Origin: Fragilaria crotonensis
Lineage: Eukaryota; Bacillariophyta; Fragilariophyceae; Fragilariales; Fragilariaceae
DNA: 37,118 bases
Assembly: GCA_022925895.1 (NCBI GenBank)
Contig: JAKSYS010000622.1
Coordinates: 1 to 37,118, forward strand
Reading direction: 5' to 3'
In this document: in pieces, positions 10,193-21,101 of the stretch
How the letters are laid out: every line of letters begins with the position of its first letter
Numbering within the stretch: the stretch's first letter is position 1
Notes under the pieces: model-generated
The model's database searches: none
What the model was told of the DNA's origin: nothing
What the model saw: only the letters and a program-made list of their open reading frames with translations
Made by a program: the position numbers and the translations under genes

Positions 10193-11870
10193 GGGCATAA
10201 ACTGATCTGCCAAAAGGGTCAACATATTCAACAAGTGCAGTGTCAATGATAGTAAAGTGATTTCCTTTGCACTGGCAGCACTCAATTACTTGAATGTCCT
10301 CTCTGCCAATGTGCAACAGGCATACCTGGCCAATCTTGTGAATGAATAGGTTTCCACAATCGCAGGGTTGGAATTTGGAGCGGACAATGTTGGTTGTTCA
10401 GTACTCCTTGTTTGAGCACTCTCCGATCTTACTAAGTCAAGCGGATCTTGATGGCGAGACCACATGGCATCCACGCCGTGCGAAGACGGTTTCATCAAGT
10501 GCAAGGGAAACTGCCCAGATGTGGCTGTGAATGAGACCAAAGGTGAAGCAAAATGGCGGCAAGTACTGAGGGTACATCCTTTGCTACACAGATGACATTC
10601 TTTGAACCTCACGTGAGTCACAAGTTGTGATGGACAACTATCCTGCTTCCAAATAAAGTTTGAAGAAAGGAGGAAGTGTGAAGGAAGCTGATGCTTGTTG
10701 GGCGCTGACGAAGTGAAGAAAATGACAATTGATGGGTGGAGAGGATCCATGCAAGGTAGGGTGTGCACCAATGGCTGTCTGATCTTTATGTGAAACAGGA
10801 GGCTGTCACCAAAGTTGAATGCAAACTTGAGGAGATTGGTGAACAACCAAGCATGAACTTGTCAACACCAACCACAAGTCAAGGTTATATACTGCCTGAT
10901 ATTGATACTACTCCAGCAGATTTGGATCAATATGCATAGCGTACCAAGTGCTTCCAGGATTAAATTGGAGTACTAAAGCATTGGATATGTGAAGTTGTTG
11001 GTCAGATTGATATCTTGTTGATTTTGCAACGTTGTTGCATGTCCAAGCATCTCCAAGGCGGGGACATTTTGATCAACCTTTGTTCCACATGATTGCATAC
11101 TGAAACAAGCGGTCAAGCGCGGTCTTCAAGGTTACAGAACCTGTGTTTGATGAGAGTTGCATTCAAAAATGTGATTGGTGCAAATATAACCCCGGTGCGG
11201 CGTGTGAAGCCATACGGCCAGATGCGCCCAAAGTGCAGGGATAATTGGTATCTATGGGTTGCTTTGTTGAGGCTAAGCCAGCAGGAGTTGCTGGCTGCAT
11301 CACAAGCCACTCTCTTACTGGAGTCATTGTTTTTGTAAATCATTGAGCTTAAAACCTTTGGTATTTGAAGCAAAAGACCATTCTTGAGGCTTCTACCTCT
11401 GGTTCTGAATTCATTGCTGCAAAGAATGTAGTGCAATGGTTGAAGGTTTGCTTTGTGCATGATGGGTGTCAAAGTGGATAGAGCAAAGAATGTCTTCCGT
11501 GACAATGAATTGGTCCTGAAGAACTCCACCAAGCAAAATTGACATGGAACAGGAAATGTTATGCTATTGCTTACCATTGAGTGCACAATGGTCAAGAAGC
11601 TGCTGCTGGCAAGTGAAAGGGAGATGCAGAAACCTAGTACTTCAAGTAAGAGATTTTGTGTTCTCATGCACTTTGAGGAGATGTCAAAAATGGACAAAAT
11701 ACACCAGACCAATTCATGCGAGGATGGTTGTTCAAACTACATGAGCGAGCAAGGTTTCATTGTCTCCTCAATTCGGTGGTTAGCATTGAAGCCCGCCCAG
11801 CATTTCACTAAAAAGCAGAAAGAGCAAAGGATCTTACAGTAAGAAGATTAATGTTTTCCAACAAAGGTAT
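10193..11870 (+). pseudogene. Decayed Ty1/copia pol (reverse transcriptase - RNase H)
   Basis: Three-frame reading recovers a copia-type polyprotein broken by many stops and frameshifts. In order: TDLPKGSTYSTSAVSMI (10201-10251) matching the start of the RT palm region; LAALNYLNVLSANVQQAYLA (10272 on), matching the copia VQNAYL region; the RT active-site box read as YILCYTDD (10573-10596; copia elements usually have YVDD); a linker with YLVDFATLL then PRRGHFDQPLFHMIAY (about 11015-11097); FDESCIQKCDW (from about 11149); and RNase H segments SHSLTGVIVFVN (about 11302-11337), EASTSGSEFIAAK (11386-11424) and MMGVKVDRAKNVFRDNELVL (11459-11518). The element is dead. No LTRs were found, so its true ends are unknown. 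It lies in the spacer between the two acyl-CoA synthetase copies, on the same strand. Confidence 0.85.
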
Positions 11871-11984
11871 ACTTCAAGCTTTGACTTATGAATGTCTAAG
11901 ACCTCCCCAAATCCTGCGCCAGGAGGGAGGCATGGCATTTCGTTGTCTTGATTTGTCCAAAGGTAAATGCGCCCAACCGCAATA

Positions 11985-12600
11985 AAAGCTTCATTATGAA
12001 CAGGACCAGTCAGACACCAATTTCTTCTTTGTCACATCGGTCACACATTGTTGTTATCAACAACCTTAAGAGTCACTGTTACCATTACTCTCACATTGTC
12101 AGGTGAGATGATGATGAACTAAATCATCTTCAAAGGTTAGCCAGCAGGTAGTTACATTGAGATCAGAGAGTTCCCAAGAACATTCCCAGACCAGCCAGTA
12201 CTTGTATGTTTGTCAGTATAGGCGGGCGTGGATGGATTAGCGTGCATGTGATATGCGTTTCTTGGGTTTGTTTGGTATTGAATCCTCACAATGAACAGGG
12301 GCACCCGCCAAGGCGGTGATACCAATCATTCTGTAGGATTTCTACTATTGGTGCCACATGATGGCAAGAAGCATCAATGACATTCAAATTCCCAGGGGAG
12401 ATTGAGAAGATCCCAGGTGGATGTTCTGAGTTGTGTCAGCCAGTTGCGGTCATCATTGATGGCAAGGAGCCTCTCAAAGCAAGGGCACAACAGTTGTGGG
12501 ATGAAATGGATTCTAAACAAGGGCCTACAAGGCAATGCAATTTCATCTTCAAGATTTCTCCAGTTGACATGGTGGATCACAGACTCAGCAGAGCAGATCT
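11985..12600 (+). pseudogene. Decayed pogo/Tigger-like DDE transposase
   Basis: Fragments in shifting frames fit the C-terminal half of a CENP-B/pogo-type DDE transposase as seen in stramenopiles: TPISSLSHRSH (12014 on); IFKG-stop-PAGSYIEIREFP (12126-12173); QYRRAWMD (near 12215); FYYWCHMMARSIN (near 12340-12378), corresponding to the catalytic D-x-x-x-C-H-M-M block; and IPGGCSELCQPVAVIIDGKE (from about 12410) followed by LKARAQQLWDEM, the conserved QPxDVxxNKPFK region. Stops and frameshifts show that it is inactive. No terminal repeats were recognised. The identification rests on motif order from family knowledge, not on a search. Confidence 0.65.
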
Positions 12601-14440
12601 GACAGTCTCTGACCATCATGAACAATACCTCCTGGCATCATGCAGAGAACTCATACCTTCCCTCAGAAATGCTGCAATGCAATGACAACACCAGAGCCAC
12701 CATCCAGTGTGCTGAAGATGAACAAGGTCAAGCAGATGCTGACGGTCGTGGATAACAAGAAGACATACATGCCAGTAATTAGTAGTCCAAAAATTGTCAT
12801 CTGCATCTGAATCTCCTGATCAGGATGATGATGTGCCATCAGCAAGACTTCTAGAGCCCCTGGTGATTCCACTACAATCCCCACTTCATTGTAATCCTCC
12901 TCCACAACCACGACCACCGGTGGTTTGAAAAGACCCTGCTGGTTGTGATGCTACACATGACTCTATGAGCCATCATCGTCTGCATCTGATGGTGATTGAT
13001 GACGACGCATTATAGACTCCATTTGTTTTGTTGGTTACTAGTAAGCACTCCTGTAATGGCTTTCATTACGATCCTGCTGCATGGTAGTAGTTTCACGAGT
13101 ATGACTAATCTTTTATCATCTTGCTTCCTTAGGACCTGAACATCATCAATGTACTCATAGACATTGCAATAGCCCTCTGCATCACTTCCCACACCACAAA
13201 CTGCTAGGATTGATGATGCAAGATCATGTAATGATGTAGTGCATACTCATTCATTCATTCATTTATTCCATGCTGAGACAATTTTGGTTTCTTTTGTGTC
13301 TACAATGCATGCATACCCGGCACCCCTATTGAAGTACGATTCCTTCTTTCTGAAGTGACTTTGGACTGTGCCAACATGATGGCAACAACCTGAACAAGAT
13401 AGCCACCATCAACATGTGCTTGACAAACATGGTGTCACGGCAAGAAGAAGAATCCCTGTCAACAATGATCAAGCAATACAATACCATATATCACCCATTG
13501 CACAGGAACAGTTATTTCTTTGCACTGCTGTTGATCTAAGGGGAAAATCATTAAGTGGCTTTGCTGAGTAGAAATTGCACAGCTTCTATTACATGTTGTA
13601 ACATACCATTCAATTCATGCTGCACTTCTTGGTTTGTGAAGATGTGAACCAGTGTCAAGGGCTATTGCTTTGCCACAACAACAAGCAGCTATGCTGTTCA
13701 CAAGAGCATTCTTGATTGCACTCTTCATTGATGACTATTTTACCTTGTACACCGGTTCAGTGGAAATGATCCTCTGGACAAGCTGAATATGAGTGTGCAT
13801 GCAGATTTACTACATCTGGAAACATATGTATAGGAGAGCTAAACACAATTGTACTTGATTTTTACCAGAGAGTACAGAAATGTAAGGGATGCAGATACTA
13901 TCTGAGAAATGTAGTACTTGTCTGTGATGCCTAGCCCAAGGGGACTGAATGAATTTTATCATGAGTTTGGGTTATTCCAAAGCCCTGATAAGACAGATGA
14001 TTTTTTCCTGACTTGTAGGATGACCCCCCTGGTGGAGTCTGAAATACTAGCTAATTGATCAAGTTGCAAGCTGTTGCTACTGGTGATTGGTTCTAACTGT
14101 CAGAGTCAATCTTCTTCAAGGTGGCAGAATGTGCCACACGCGCAATGGTTTATTCACAAGTTACATCAAAATGGGGTCCGCCATTTTCAGTCATTCGTCC
14201 GTAATGTACATCTACAGTAGACAGGAGAATGAGGTACACCACTACTGCTACAGCGAGATACCCCCAGCTAACAGTCAGTGCACGAACTGCTGTATGAGTC
14301 GGGTTACTATGCATTATGCATACGCCAGTAGTCGTACGCGAGAAGGGATGACTGAAGCACAAAATGGGAACGCTCGTGTCAATGTTGGATGAGACAGGTC
14401 GACAGGTGACCGGTGACAACTTGGTGCCATTTACGGGCTT
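12601..14440. other. Unassigned decayed DNA between the tandem duplicates
   Basis: About 1.8 kb with no intact gene. All frames are broken. A (CATT)4 microsatellite occurs near 13245-13262. An Asp-rich reading near 12800-12850 (DQDDDVPSAR-like) and a diffuse stretch at 13560-14070 look like further transposon debris, but I could not name a family. Confidence 0.35.
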
Positions 14441-14640
14441 CTACTCCGGACTCCGGACTCCGTAGTACGAAAAACAACGAAATACCTACCTCTACTAGAG
14501 TACTAGAGTAGGAGTCCAACGAATAGAAGTAAGGCGGAACCAGCATTCTCATCGAAGTGCCTTGCAATATAATGCGATAGCTCGTACCCAAGTGTCGTAC
14601 ACACCAGGTACAAGTACCCCTCTCTAGTTCACGAGGGCTT
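14441..14640. repeat. GTAC cluster upstream of acyl-CoA synthetase B
   Basis: About six GTAC sites in 200 bp, including the full word GTACAAGTAC (14608-14617), plus a short ACTCCGG repeat (14444-14460) and ACTAGAGT repeats (14495-14510). It marks the return of host-like spacer DNA after the transposon-rich tract and lies about 300 bp before the start codon of copy B. Confidence 0.6.
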
Positions 14641-14913
14641 CGAGGTTGAAGTGGCACGACGACGGCACGACCCCAAAACAGAACATGACAACATGTCGAT
14701 TTTATTATACACTCATACAGTACTAAGAAATTCGGAGGGACAAAACCAGAACGCTTAATTCAGAGCTTGACACCAAGCTTGGATTCCAACGATACCAAAA
14801 GTAGGTTTTTCCTCGTCACACAGAACATGTCACAGATACGAATCATAGTTAAACGCTCACAAGCAGTTTTAGTCAAACATCACACTCACATTAAAGCTTG
14901 CTTCAAAACCTCC

Positions 14914-17199
14914 ATGTCCACTCTCCCAATCTCAACGTCCAATGTGAAACAAGAAGTCGCCATCCGCAAAGGTGATGGCCACTACTATAATCTTCCCGCC
15001 ATGACCGTAATGGAATGCTTCGATGCCGCGGTCAAGAAGTACGGCGACAAGCCGGCGCTTCACCAAAAGGTTCCGTCAAAGGTGCGTTGGAGTGCGTGTA
15101 TGTTTTCCGGCCCTCACTTTACAGCGATAACCTTTTCTGTTTGATGTCATAACTGCGCATTATTTATCACTTTGCTAATCCATGGCTCGATTCTGATCTC
15201 AATCCCCACAGGGCATCACGTTGGAAGATACTCCATTCACGACCTGGACGTGGAAAGAATATCGTGCTCAGGTAGACGCCTTTGCCAAGTCACTCATCTC
15301 GCTCGGCTTTGAGCCCTTCGACATTATCAACATTATTGGTTTCAACAGTAGTGCATGGTTCATCGCAAACTTTGGAGCCATCGCTGCCGGAGGTGTAGCC
15401 GCAGGAATATACGCCACCAATCTCTCCGATGCTTGTAAATATATCAGCGGGCATTCGGAGAGCAAGGTAGTTGTCTGTGAAGGATTGAAGCAGCTTGAGA
15501 AGTACTATTCAATTGCAAGCGACCTCCCAAACCTCAAGGCTTTGGTAAGTTTGACGTCGTAAGACTGCAAGCAATCCGTTACCGACCCGGCTCACCGAAC
15601 AATGTCTCGCTCTCGCTGCAGGTCGTCTACCATTGCGAGGAGATTCCTGACGACATCAAGCAGAATCTTCCGAATGTTGCGGTGTACACCTTCGCTGAAT
15701 TCCTGACGTTGGGAGAACAGGTTGGTGACGAAGTGCTCGTCTCTCGAGCTAAAGCAATGAAACCTGGACAAACCTGCACCTTGATTTACACGTCGGGAAC
15801 TACCGGACCACCAAAGGCTGTAATGGTCACTCATGATAACATTACATGGACTGTTCGTCTGATGCTCACATATCTCCCAGGAGGAAAACTCGACAACAAC
15901 GACCACATTGTCTCGTTCCTCCCAGTATCTCACATTGCTGCTCAAATGCTAGACCTGCACATTCCGATGCAAACTGGTGCCCAGTGCCACTTCGCGCAGC
16001 CTGACGCTCTCAAGGGGTCGCTCGTAACAACGCTCAAGGCGGTTCGTCCCACCATTTTCTTCGCAGTCCCTCGTGTCTGGGAAAAGTTTTACGATAAGCT
16101 CCAGGAAATCGGAAAATCGTCATCAGGAATCAAGAAGGTGCTCTCAACGTGGGCCAAGGCACAGGCGTTGAAACATTGGGAATCCTTGGAATATGGATCT
16201 ACAACTGGCGGCGCACTTCTTTATCCCCTTGCGAAAAAACTGTTGAGAAAGGTTCATGTTGCCCTTGGTCTCGATAGGTGCAACTCCTTTTTCGTAAGTG
16301 CAGCTCCGATTGAAGTCAAGATTCTCAAGTATTTTCTTTCCATTGATATTCCTGTCATGGAAATCTTCGGTCAGTCGGAATGTACTGGACCCCATTCTAG
16401 CAACCGTCGTGAAGCATTCAAGCTAGGTTCCGTGGGTCGTCCAATGCCAGGCACAGAAACAATGATTGCTCCTGAAAACGGGGAACTTTGCTATCGTGGA
16501 CGTCACATCTTTGCTGGATACATGAACATGGACGAGAAGACCAAGGAAACAGTTGACGCTGATGGGTGGATGCGTTCTGGCGATGTCGCCAAGGTACGTG
16601 CGAGTGGTAGTGATAATATCGATCCTGTGATGGTACCCCAAGTTATGCTGCGAAATCCCTCACTCGGCTGCTTGTAGATTGATGATGATCACGATCCAAG
16701 CATTCCAAAGCCATCTGGGTTCATCTCCATCACAGGTCGACTCAAGGAACTGATTATTACTGGTGGAGGGGAGAATGTAGCGCCTGTCCTGATTGAGGAT
16801 CAATTCAAACTTGCCATTCCTGCGTTATCGAACTGCATGTTGGTTGGAGATAAGCGCAAATTCTTGACCATTCTTTTCTGTCTCCGAGTTGAAATCGATG
16901 AGGATGGCACGGCCACAAACAAACTGACAGGACGCGCTTTGGAGACGAGCAAGGAGATTGGTTCAACAGCGACAACAACTGATGAGGTGAGGAGTGATCC
17001 ATTGTGGAAGGAATATCTGGATAAGGGAATGGAAACAGCGAATCAAGCTGCCACCTCCAGCGCGCAAATTGTTGGCAAGTGGAGTCTTCTGTCGACCGAC
17101 TTTACCGAGAAGGGAGGGGAGTTGACTCCTACCCTCAAGCTCAAGCGATTTGCTGCGGCAGACATTCACAAAGAGGCAATTGAGGCAATGTACGTGTGA
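14914..17199 (+). CDS. Long-chain acyl-CoA synthetase, ACSBG type, copy B
   Basis: Tandem paralogue of copy A with the same predicted reaction (fatty acid + ATP + CoA to acyl-CoA). Exons are 14914-15081, 15212-15544, 15622-16593 and 16678-17199; exon lengths (168, 333, 972, 522 nt), intron positions and protein length (664) are identical to copy A. AMP-binding motif 1 is LIYTSGTTGPPKAVMVTHDN. Unlike copy A, intron 3 (84 nt) ends with an in-frame TAG, so splicing is required; this gives the acceptor used for both copies. Two changes hit a usually strict signature: ITAGGENVPP in A is ITGGGENVAP in B, which could affect activity or specificity. Long identical nucleotide stretches (for example 52 nt at 15973-16024) suggest recent duplication or gene conversion. 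No signal peptide. Confidence 0.93.
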
Positions 17200-18090
17200 A
17201 TCTTGAACTGACCACACTTTCTGCTTGTCGATACATCTTCATATTCTTAGATCAGCACATCAAACAACACCATGTGACGAACAGTGAGTCCTGTTGCATT
17301 TTCTTTCCTCCTTGGCCATGAAGCACAGCACACAGTACTTGTACAAGTAGTCCGGCGAGTAGAGAATAACAGTACTTGTACTCCAGTACCTGGTAAACGG
17401 TAAACCTAATAACGGCACGATACTGTAGTGCAGTACAGTACTTCAAGTATCGCGCCGAAACGCATCTTCCGAAAGTATTCGTTTATGATTATAATATATA
17501 TTCGTTGTTCATTTTCGACGTTCGAAATATATTTCGTGTCTTTGAACTTTGAACAGTTTTCCTTTCGAAGCTCTTGTCGTCCTTTCATATCTCTTTACAT
17601 GGGTACAAGTACCAGGTACAACGTACAAGTATGCATACTGTATGCATAGTGCTGTACAGCTGTACATCTACCGTAGCTGTACATACTGCGGTAGGGGTAC
17701 TGTATGGGAATTATTTTCACATTCGTTCCCGTTCGTTTTCGCTTCCGAATCCGAAATGAGACATGACGACATGACAGATGGCACTGCTCAACTCTGCCTG
17801 GTAATGACCGCAACGTGGAAGCTACACTGTAAACGACGGCGGACGGAGTTTGCTGAGATGTCCCAGTCAGTTCGTAAAATGCCGATTCAAGTGAGTGATG
17901 TTGTTCGCTGTTCTTGAGAGCCGGCTTCCACAGAAAAAACGAACCTATTCTATACAGGTGCACCACTTCTTACTGTGTTGCACTGATACTGCGCACTGAT
18001 CATTGTCGTTCATCATCGCAACTTGCAACATCGATACGCATTACTGGTAGAGGATTGGTACTCCGTACTAATACTCGATTACGAGCAACC
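17200..18090. other. Spacer upstream of bestrophin with GTAC cluster and a palindrome
   Basis: This 0.9-kb spacer has about 16-18 GTAC sites between 17325 and 17710, including GTACTTGTAC at 17335-17344 and 17372-17381, GTACAAGTAC at 17603-17612, and the word GTACCAGGTA at 17609-17618. A perfect 14-bp palindrome, CGAAATATATTTCG, sits at 17523-17536. No gene is seen; the open frame from 17914 starts at a TTG and only extends the bestrophin frame upstream. Confidence 0.6.
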
Positions 18091-19419
18091 ATGAGGACTT
18101 CACCATCAGTGTTTCTGCTTTTGAAGCGGCGCAGTTGCAGAATCTTGCTCGGCTTGGCATTGTTATCTCTTTCTCTCCGATCGAGCAACGCCCCACAAGG
18201 GGTTGAAGCCTTCGCGACGCCGAACCTGTTACGACTGTCGCAACTGCAACATAAGCAACTTCAATTGCCCAGAAAAGGGCAATTGAACTTCGGGCCGTCT
18301 GATGAAGATCAGATTCCGTATGCGGAGCAGAGTCGTCGGTACAGACGAACGCTCTTTAATCATGACGACTGGATGAAGCAGCGACACGCTGACAGGCTTC
18401 TCAAAAACTTACGCACCACTTTCAAGTCAGGCGTCGTACGCCAGTTGGCAAACGAGCTTCTTCTCGTCACAATTGTTGCAGTCACGTTGTGTTTATGGAA
18501 CTCGCTTCTTGTCGTTGGGTACCAAGACTTTCTTGGGCACATGCACCCGCCCTTGATTAACAGTTTACCGCTCTTATCGTTGCCTTTGGAACCCTTTTCA
18601 CTCTCTAGTCCTGCCTTGGGTCTCTTACTGGTCTTTCGTACCAACGCATGCTATGGGCGTTGGACTGAAGCACGAAAAGCATGGGGCGCTGTCGTCAACA
18701 ATTGTCGTAATTTGCTTCGGTTGGGGGCCAGTTGGATCAAGGACGATGATAGTGGCACTTCCAGAAAACATCTGGAACAACTTGCAAATGCCACATGGGC
18801 TTTTGCTAGATGTCTACAGCGACACTTGCTGGGAGAACGCGAGGATGAAGAATCCTTTCTTATCGATATACACCAACATTTGTCACCAGCGACAGTGCAG
18901 AATCTCATTGACGCACGTCATAAACCAGCTCGTGCCTTGTACGACCTATCCAATGTCATCAATGCACTGCCTCTACCCTACCTCCGTCGCCTCGAACTGG
19001 ACAAATCGGTCGTGGCCCTGTGCGACGCCCTAGGAGTCTGCGATCGCATCTTTTCCTCGCCTGTACCCCTGGTCTACACCCGCCATACGGCACGATTTTT
19101 GGGGTTCTGGACGTTGGCTCTGCCTCTGGGACTGTGGAATGCCTTTTCAACATCCTGGAATCACATTGCCATGCTGCCGGCATGCTTACTGATATCGTTC
19201 TTTCTATTTGGAATAGAAGAGCTGGCAACTCAGTTGGAAGAGCCGTTTTCGATTCTTCCTATTGATAAATTGGTGCACGGAGTGCGACTGGGTTCCGACG
19301 AGACTGTCGAATGGCATTTTGACTCGGAATCGACGAATCTGCGTCAAGCCGTCAAACACGATATGACTGTCGAATTGTTGGAGCATCTTTTGAAGAGCAG
19401 TAGTAGTGATCTATTGTAG
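18091..19419 (+). CDS. Bestrophin-like anion channel, plastid-targeted
   Basis: Member of the bestrophin / UPF0187 family, membrane channels for chloride or bicarbonate; algal plastid members are linked to bicarbonate delivery. 442 residues, no intron. Residues 1-40 form a bipartite plastid presequence: a hydrophobic signal peptide (LLGLALLSLSL) and an ASAFAP-like site VEA|FATP at residues 38-44, implying import through the four plastid membranes. Family signatures follow: LLVFRTNACYGRWTEARKAW at about 179-198, then VNNCRNLLR; PLVYTRHTARFLGFWTLALP in the later membrane region; and FGIEELATQLEEPFSILPID near the C-terminus. ATG 18091 is the first ATG in the frame that gives a clean presequence; the frame upstream lacks a better start. 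It converges with the cyclophilin gene. The ion specificity is inference. Confidence 0.88.
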   Translation: MRTSPSVFLLLKRRSCRILLGLALLSLSLRSSNAPQGVEAFATPNLLRLSQLQHKQLQLPRKGQLNFGPSDEDQIPYAEQSRRYRRTLFNHDDWMKQRHADRLLKNLRTTFKSGVVRQLANELLLVTIVAVTLCLWNSLLVVGYQDFLGHMHPPLINSLPLLSLPLEPFSLSSPALGLLLVFRTNACYGRWTEARKAWGAVVNNCRNLLRLGASWIKDDDSGTSRKHLEQLANATWAFARCLQRHLLGEREDEESFLIDIHQHLSPATVQNLIDARHKPARALYDLSNVINALPLPYLRRLELDKSVVALCDALGVCDRIFSSPVPLVYTRHTARFLGFWTLALPLGLWNAFSTSWNHIAMLPACLLISFFLFGIEELATQLEEPFSILPIDKLVHGVRLGSDETVEWHFDSESTNLRQAVKHDMTVELLEHLLKSSSSDLL

Positions 19420-19628
19420 CCACATTCCGACCGATGACTAATCGTACACTTGTACTAACTGATAGTGGAGAAGTTGGAGATAGGATGCACAAGTGGCCGA
19501 GCGATTTCTCACGTAGACTACAAGAGCTTCATGCTCCAATGTTGTTGATTCAAAGCTACGTAGGTCGAAGAGTTTCTATGTTACTTCGTTCTTCAGATAC
19601 TACGGATAAGTATCACTCTTACTTGCGT
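19420..19628. other. Convergent junction bestrophin / cyclophilin
   Basis: A 209-bp spacer carrying the two 3' UTRs. Only two GTAC sites occur (19444, 19452). Nothing else is visible. Confidence 0.4.
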
Positions 19629-20388
19629 TTAGAGCTCGCCAGAGTCCACAATCGTAACCTTGCTCTTGGGAGTACCGCTGTTGGTTCCTTGCGCCTCGAT
19701 TTTCTTGACATACTCTTCTCCTTCAATAACTTTTCCAAAGACAACATGACGACCATCAAGCCAAGGTGTCTGGACAGTAGTGATAAAGAATTGAGAACCG
19801 TTGGTGTTGGGTCCAGAGTTGGCCATGGACAGGTACATGGGTCCTTCATGCTTGAGCTTGAAATTCTCATCGTCAAACTTGTTTCCGTAGATAGATTCAC
19901 CTCCACGTCCATTAAAGTCAGTAAAATCACCTCCTTGAATCATGAAATTGGGAATGATTCTATGGAAGATGGATCCCTTGAAATGAAGTGGCTTTCCCGA
20001 TTTTCCAACACCCTTCTCACCGGTGCACAGGGCACGAAAGTTCTCGGCAGTCTTGGGGACGTCCTTACCGAACAATCCCAAAACGATGCGTCCCTTCTCT
20101 CCACCTTCAATTTCAACATCGAAAAAGACTTTGCTGGTGATTTCGATCTCACTGCATTATGCGCATTATTGCGTATTTTGTGTGTGTGTGGGTTGGGTTT
20201 GTGGTGTTTTTTAAAAAAGACCGAGGCATTAGATTTTTGAATGTCAATGGTTGAAGCAGGAGCCGTTGTGGATGACGAATTCGACAACGCAAGACACGCA
20301 CGATAAGAGGAATCACAAGAAGAACTCACGCTGTCACGCTGAGGACAAGGTAGGAGAGAGCAAGGAAGACGGCAGAGAGGACCTTCAT
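19629..20388 (-). CDS. Secretory cyclophilin-type peptidyl-prolyl cis-trans isomerase
   Basis: Catalyses cis-trans isomerisation of Xaa-Pro bonds during folding; the N-terminus directs it to the ER or secretory path (cyclophilin B-like). Minus-strand exons are 20388-20330 and 20151-19629, giving 193 residues; the 178-nt intron has donor GTGAGT and acceptor gcag and splits an Ala codon. Exon 1 is almost entirely the signal peptide [20 protein letters not shown]. The catalytic core is intact: [16 protein letters not shown] (active-site Arg), GSQFFIT and [14 protein letters not shown] (the cyclosporin-binding Trp). The C-terminus VTIVDSGEL is the usual cyclophilin ending, with no KDEL-type retention signal. 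It is divergent from the kinase gene across a GTAC-rich spacer. Confidence 0.93.
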
Positions 20389-21101
20389 GATGGCTGGTAC
20401 TTTTCGGATCTTGGTTTTTAATGTCTCTGCGATCTTCCACGTTTGGGGAATGATAACTGGAATCTGGAATCTGGAGTAGTATATCTGGTACACTGGTACT
20501 CTAGTAGTAGCAACCGTAGAGTACGTGCTACTACAGACTACAGTACTTGTACTCAGGATCCCGAGGACTGGAGTTGTACAGTACTCGTACGACATTGTGT
20601 ACTGTACATGTACATGCTGTATCCTGTATGCTCGTACCTGGTACCAGGTACGATACCATACTCCGTATAGCATAATTATTAGTGGATTCTACTGGTAGGA
20701 ACAACAGTAGTTTTTGCACTGGATTTTTTTGTGTACTGCGGATGCAGGAATTTAAGTAGCCAACTCTGCGTACATGGGCAAGCTGCTCCCGGCAGCGCTG
20801 CAATTCCAAAGACGGCAGCAGTGCAGACAAAACAAACGTGACCGATAGTACTTGTACTTGTAATGTAGGGACATCATCATCAGTATTACATCCTATGATA
20901 CTCCCCGAGTACATCGAGTTGATGACCCCTTTCATTTGTCGCGTCGCCTTGAATCCGAAAATTCATGCTCGCTTGTGTACTTTGTCGTAAAGACCCCACG
21001 ATTTCTTGCTTTTTGCGTCCGACGTTTCGGACTTGGGTCACAAAAGGATTATAATTGCACGACCACTGGAGATCATTGATTGTTAATCATCACTGATTGC
21101 C
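20389..21101. repeat. Divergent spacer cyclophilin / kinase with GTAC cluster
   Basis: About 700 bp between two divergent genes. GTAC sites are dense at 20490-20665 and again near 20845-20910. Full words are GTACTTGTAC at 20543-20552 and 20848-20857, and TACCTGGTAC with its overlapping complement at 20635-20650. No gene or RNA is visible. Confidence 0.6.

Noticed and set aside
10286-10846. 186-codon open frame on the - strand
   Set aside because: It is the antisense shadow of the copia reverse transcriptase relic.
17914-18090. N-terminal extension of bestrophin upstream of ATG 18091
   Set aside because: The frame is open but begins at a TTG, and the extension would bury the signal peptide that starts at 18091.
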